DNA from: an uncultured Eubacteriales bacterium
Lineage (GTDB): Bacteria > Bacillota > Clostridia > Oscillospirales > CAG-272
NCBI GenBank assembly: GCA_949747515.1
Contig: CATKFO010000063.1
Location: 1 to 64,000, forward strand
Reading direction: 5' to 3'
Length of the DNA: 64,000 bases
Positions 61,683 to 64,000 of the stretch are shown here, in pieces. The notes under the pieces were generated by a model. It did no database searches, was not told where the DNA came from, and saw only the letters and a list, made by a program, of their open reading frames with translations. How positions within the stretch are numbered: the stretch's first letter is position 1; each line of letters begins with the position of its first letter. A program made the translations under genes and the position numbers.

Positions 61683-62639
61683 TCAAATATGTTTGACTTC
61701 CGCCGCCCTTGAATGAACGAGATCAGCCAAAGCTTCAAATTCTTCATCCGTAGCTCCATACGTTGTAATCTCCGCGCCGTATCCTTCAAGTTCGCCGTGG
61801 AAGTCAGAGCCGCCGGTCGTTATTACTCCGTGTTCGCGGGCAAATTTGCGTAGCATATCAAACTTTTCAGCGTTTACTTTATGACAAACTTCGATACCGT
61901 CTAGTCCGCATTTTACAATATCGTCGACAACCGCCATGTTTCTTTCCACCGTCATCTTCGCCTCTTCCTCATCGTTAGCTCCGTCGATCCACATCGGATG
62001 AGCAATAACGGTTACGAGACCAAGTTTGCGCGCCGTCCGTATGACCTCTTTAGCGTCCGGCCTAACTGTAAAAGAGGCGTAATCGTCGAAACCTCCGCAG
62101 TTCACGCTTACCGACGGCGGAAATTTTTTTCTTGCTTCGTCAACTGTTATTCCAAGGCTTGCCGCTACTCTTTTCAAGAGGTAATTTTCAGCATACTTCA
62201 TTTTTTTCTCAGTAGGAGCAACGTCTTTATCAAGTATGAACAATTCTTCCCACGTAAGTTCTACTTCTCCGGTTTCTTTTATTTTGTTATAGTCTTCAAG
62301 AAGGCGTTTATTTGGCTCTTTGTCAACGCGAGATATAAGCTCTATAAATTCCGGATTTCTAATCGCCTCGTCTTCACCGTATACGAGCATATGAAATTTC
62401 ATCGTCATCGTTCCGTTTTCGTAATATCCAACGCTCGCTTCGCATCCGGAAAATGGAATTTCAACGCCCGCGGACGCGGCGTATTCGCGAAGCTTATCCG
62501 GAGAATCGTGCAAAGAATTGTGATCGGCAAAAATCATGCGATTGATTCCAAGCCGAGCCATAGTATCGACCACCTCGACCGGACTCATAATTCCATCCGA
62601 AATAGAACTGTGAACATGTAAATCAGTAGTGTATTTCAT
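61683..62639 (-). CDS. PHP-domain metal-dependent phosphoesterase
   Basis: The 318-residue protein begins with the PHP motif DLHVHSSISDG and has FADHNSLHD. GGSDFHGELEGYG lies near the end with further metal ligands. PHP proteins hydrolyse phosphodiesters or phosphomonoesters with three metal ions. The start at 62639 is used because CGGAG lies six bases upstream of it and the domain begins there. The closest family resemblance is to small-molecule phosphoesterases rather than to DNA polymerase PHP domains. Confidence 0.88.
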   Translation of the reverse strand: MKYTTDLHVHSSISDGIMSPVEVVDTMARLGINRMIFADHNSLHDSPDKLREYAASAGVEIPFSGCEASVGYYENGTMTMKFHMLVYGEDEAIRNPEFIELISRVDKEPNKRLLEDYNKIKETGEVELTWEELFILDKDVAPTEKKMKYAENYLLKRVAASLGITVDEARKKFPPSVSVNCGGFDDYASFTVRPDAKEVIRTARKLGLVTVIAHPMWIDGANDEEEAKMTVERNMAVVDDIVKCGLDGIEVCHKVNAEKFDMLRKFAREHGVITTGGSDFHGELEGYGAEITTYGATDEEFEALADLVHSRAAEVKHI

Positions 62640-62832
62640 CATAAACTCCGTTCCGCCGCAATCCGCGGCCTTTTCAAGAGGTATTATATCGCGAGAACAC
62701 ATCGTAATATTTATAAACAACGCCTAGACGCGTATTTTAAAGTCTAACGTTTATTTTATCACAAATCGACCGTAAAAGGTAGACTTTTTAAGTAAAAATT
62801 CTGTGTAATAAGCGATTTACACAAGAATTCAG

Positions 62833-62882
62833 TAAAAAATGAGCTTTATCCCTTTGCACGCAAAGACGATAGGATAAAGCTC
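62833..62882 (-). terminator. Terminator of the DUF4097 unit
   Basis: On the minus strand the 11-bp arms (62841-62851 and 62872-62882) enclose a small CTTTGC/GCAAAG stem and are followed by ATTTTTTACT. It lies about 80 bases past the stop. Confidence 0.82.
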
Positions 62883-62964
62883 TTTCTTGGAAATAATATA
62901 TTCTCGTTTTGTTATTTATCGAAAAACGTATGGATTTGTTTTTTGATAATTCACCATATAAGGT

Positions 62965-63879
62965 TTATCTTTCCGGAGCCGTAACGCGAATATCTCCGCT
63001 TACAGTTTCGACGCGGCATTCTCCTCCGTCAGGATTCGACATGGACGTATTAACGTTTCCGCTTGACGTATCCGTAACGAATATTTTGGGAGAAAGTAAT
63101 TTCCCGCATACGTCGCCGCTCGTTGTCCTTATTATTATGCTTTTCGCGTCTGAATCCATTATAGTCGCGTCTCCGCTGACAGTCTCGACGGAAGCCTCGC
63201 CGGATAAAATCACGGATTGAGTCTCGACTTCACCGCTTGTCGTCTTAATTCTGATTCCATCCGCATTTAGTCCCGATATATCGACGTCGCCGCTTGCCGA
63301 AGCAAACTCCGCGTTATCGCAGTCGACGCCGATAACTTCGATATCGCCGCTGGTGGTTTTTACAAAAAGATCTCCGCATTTTTTACTCGTAAACGAAACG
63401 TCTCCGCTAGTCGTATATATCTCGGCTCTGCTAAATTCAAAGTCGTTAGACGTTTTAATTTCTCCGCTAACCGTTTTCAGATGGATGAAGTCGTACTGTC
63501 TCTCCGGAAGATAAACGGTAATTGAAATATCTTTTATTCCAAACAGTCCGAAAAGCTCATACCATTTCCTATTGCTGCGTCTGTCGACAATAAGCGAGCC
63601 GTTTTCAACTCTTACGTCGTTTATGATTTTTTCACTTTCACTGCAAACTACATGACTCTCGCCGTCTGAAGAAGGCAAAATACTTACGTCGCACTCTACG
63701 GCGTTTATTTCAATATTTTTAAATTCATCGCGTATATCGTAGGTTTTCATAGTTATTTCCTCCGCGCTAAGCTTACTTAGGTCAAATCCAGTCTTGCGTA
63801 AAGCGAAATACGTAAGACAAGTTCCAAGCAAAATACAGCATACCGCCGCTATTACAAAAATTTTCTTCGTCGTATTCAT
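62965..63879 (-). CDS. DUF4097 beta-strand repeat protein
   Basis: The 304-residue protein has one membrane helix near the N-terminus (about 6-28) and a long run of short beta-rich repeats of the type KTTSGDI, VETVSGD and RTTSGDV from about 135 on. This is the DUF4097 adhesin-like beta-helix. The family often sits behind PadR and DUF1700 genes in Firmicutes and is linked to envelope stress, though its role is unknown. GACGAGG lies upstream of its ATG, and it starts 13 bases after the cut gene at the window edge. Confidence 0.88.
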   Translation of the reverse strand: MNTTKKIFVIAAVCCILLGTCLTYFALRKTGFDLSKLSAEEITMKTYDIRDEFKNIEINAVECDVSILPSSDGESHVVCSESEKIINDVRVENGSLIVDRRSNRKWYELFGLFGIKDISITVYLPERQYDFIHLKTVSGEIKTSNDFEFSRAEIYTTSGDVSFTSKKCGDLFVKTTSGDIEVIGVDCDNAEFASASGDVDISGLNADGIRIKTTSGEVETQSVILSGEASVETVSGDATIMDSDAKSIIIRTTSGDVCGKLLSPKIFVTDTSSGNVNTSMSNPDGGECRVETVSGDIRVTAPER

Positions 63880-63892
63880 AAATTACCTCGTC

Positions 63893-64000
63893 TTACGCCT
63901 CTTTATTTTTGCCTATAAATACTGATTTTATCTCGGTTATGATCATTCGGCTGAGTTTAATCATAATTTTGCCGACGGCTCCGGATAAGAAAAACGACAA
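63893..64000 (-). CDS. C-terminal end of an upstream membrane-protein gene (partial)
   Basis: A frame enters from beyond the window and ends at 63893. The last 35 codons read SGAVGKIMIKLSRMI with ITEIKSVFIGKNKEA at the end, a hydrophobic-basic tail as in DUF1700 (HAAS) proteins. It precedes the DUF4097 gene by 13 bases and would be its operon partner. Too short to name with certainty. Confidence 0.4.
   Translation of the reverse strand: MSFFLSGAVGKIMIKLSRMIITEIKSVFIGKNKEA

Noticed and set aside
1-64000. CRISPR arrays, rRNA genes, replication origin, prophage
   Set aside because: I saw no regularly spaced repeats, rRNA sequence, DnaA-box cluster or phage structural genes anywhere in the window.

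Overview
The window looks like chromosomal DNA of an anaerobic, Clostridia-like Firmicute, probably uncultured. The evidence is a complete Rnf ferredoxin:NAD+ oxidoreductase operon, a flavodiiron/flavin-reductase/rubredoxin fusion, an S-layer-homology (SLH) surface protein, an MtaB-type tRNA methylthiotransferase, YtrA-type GntR regulation, Shine-Dalgarno sites of the AGGAGG type, and many sigma-A-type promoters followed by hairpin/T-run terminators. A lineage below class cannot be fixed from the sequence alone. An Lnt-like apolipoprotein N-acyltransferase is a less usual component for such a host.

Layout. 1-373: no gene, but a chain of strong hairpins. 374-11497 (- strand): a MacB/FtsX-type ABC fusion, TrkH and TrkA for K+ uptake, a heterodimeric ABC exporter with one degenerate ATP site, and a YitT protein. 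11723-15713: a LysR regulator divergent from an iron-dependent alcohol dehydrogenase and a DUF362 lipoprotein. 15960-21665 (- strand): rnfCDGEAB. 21840-25292: lnt, then upp-rluD. 25580-27134: mtaB and tRNA-Arg(CCU). 27135-32900: an AT-rich accessory island downstream of the tRNA, carrying a P-loop kinase/GNAT fusion behind a leader peptide, a YcaQ-type DNA glycosylase, an AraC/VOC fusion and an IS3-type transposase remnant. 32907-37430 (- strand): proC, proA, proB and a ClC-type anion transporter as one operon. 37576-41910: a glycosyltransferase and a large SLH/beta-helix protein. 42217-48279: a DeoR regulator with a 2-oxoacid dehydrogenase complex (E2, E3, fused E1). 48773-52260: a GntR/ABC ATPase/permease operon. 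52512-64000: a GH127 glycosidase, an SPFH protein with a ribbon-helix-helix protein, the flavodiiron fusion with pncC, a cytidine/blasticidin-type deaminase, an esterase, a Gfo/Idh oxidoreductase, a PHP phosphoesterase, a DUF4097 protein and the cut end of its upstream neighbour.

How it fits together. Most of the window is core metabolism and envelope maintenance with clear operons. Energy conservation by Rnf, the 2-oxoacid dehydrogenase and oxygen detoxification by the flavodiiron protein form one anaerobe-type redox theme. Trk, the ClC-proline operon and the exporters form an ion and osmotic-balance theme. The most unusual stretch is the island at 27.1-31.7 kb. Its three AT-rich genes belong to families linked to modifying or repairing damage from toxic small molecules. 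The first sits behind a strong promoter, a near-ideal ribosome binding site, a 10-codon leader peptide with a Lys-Leu-Arg motif and two mutually exclusive hairpins. That is the architecture of drug-inducible translational attenuation, so I propose the region as a candidate undescribed, ribosome-sensed resistance locus.
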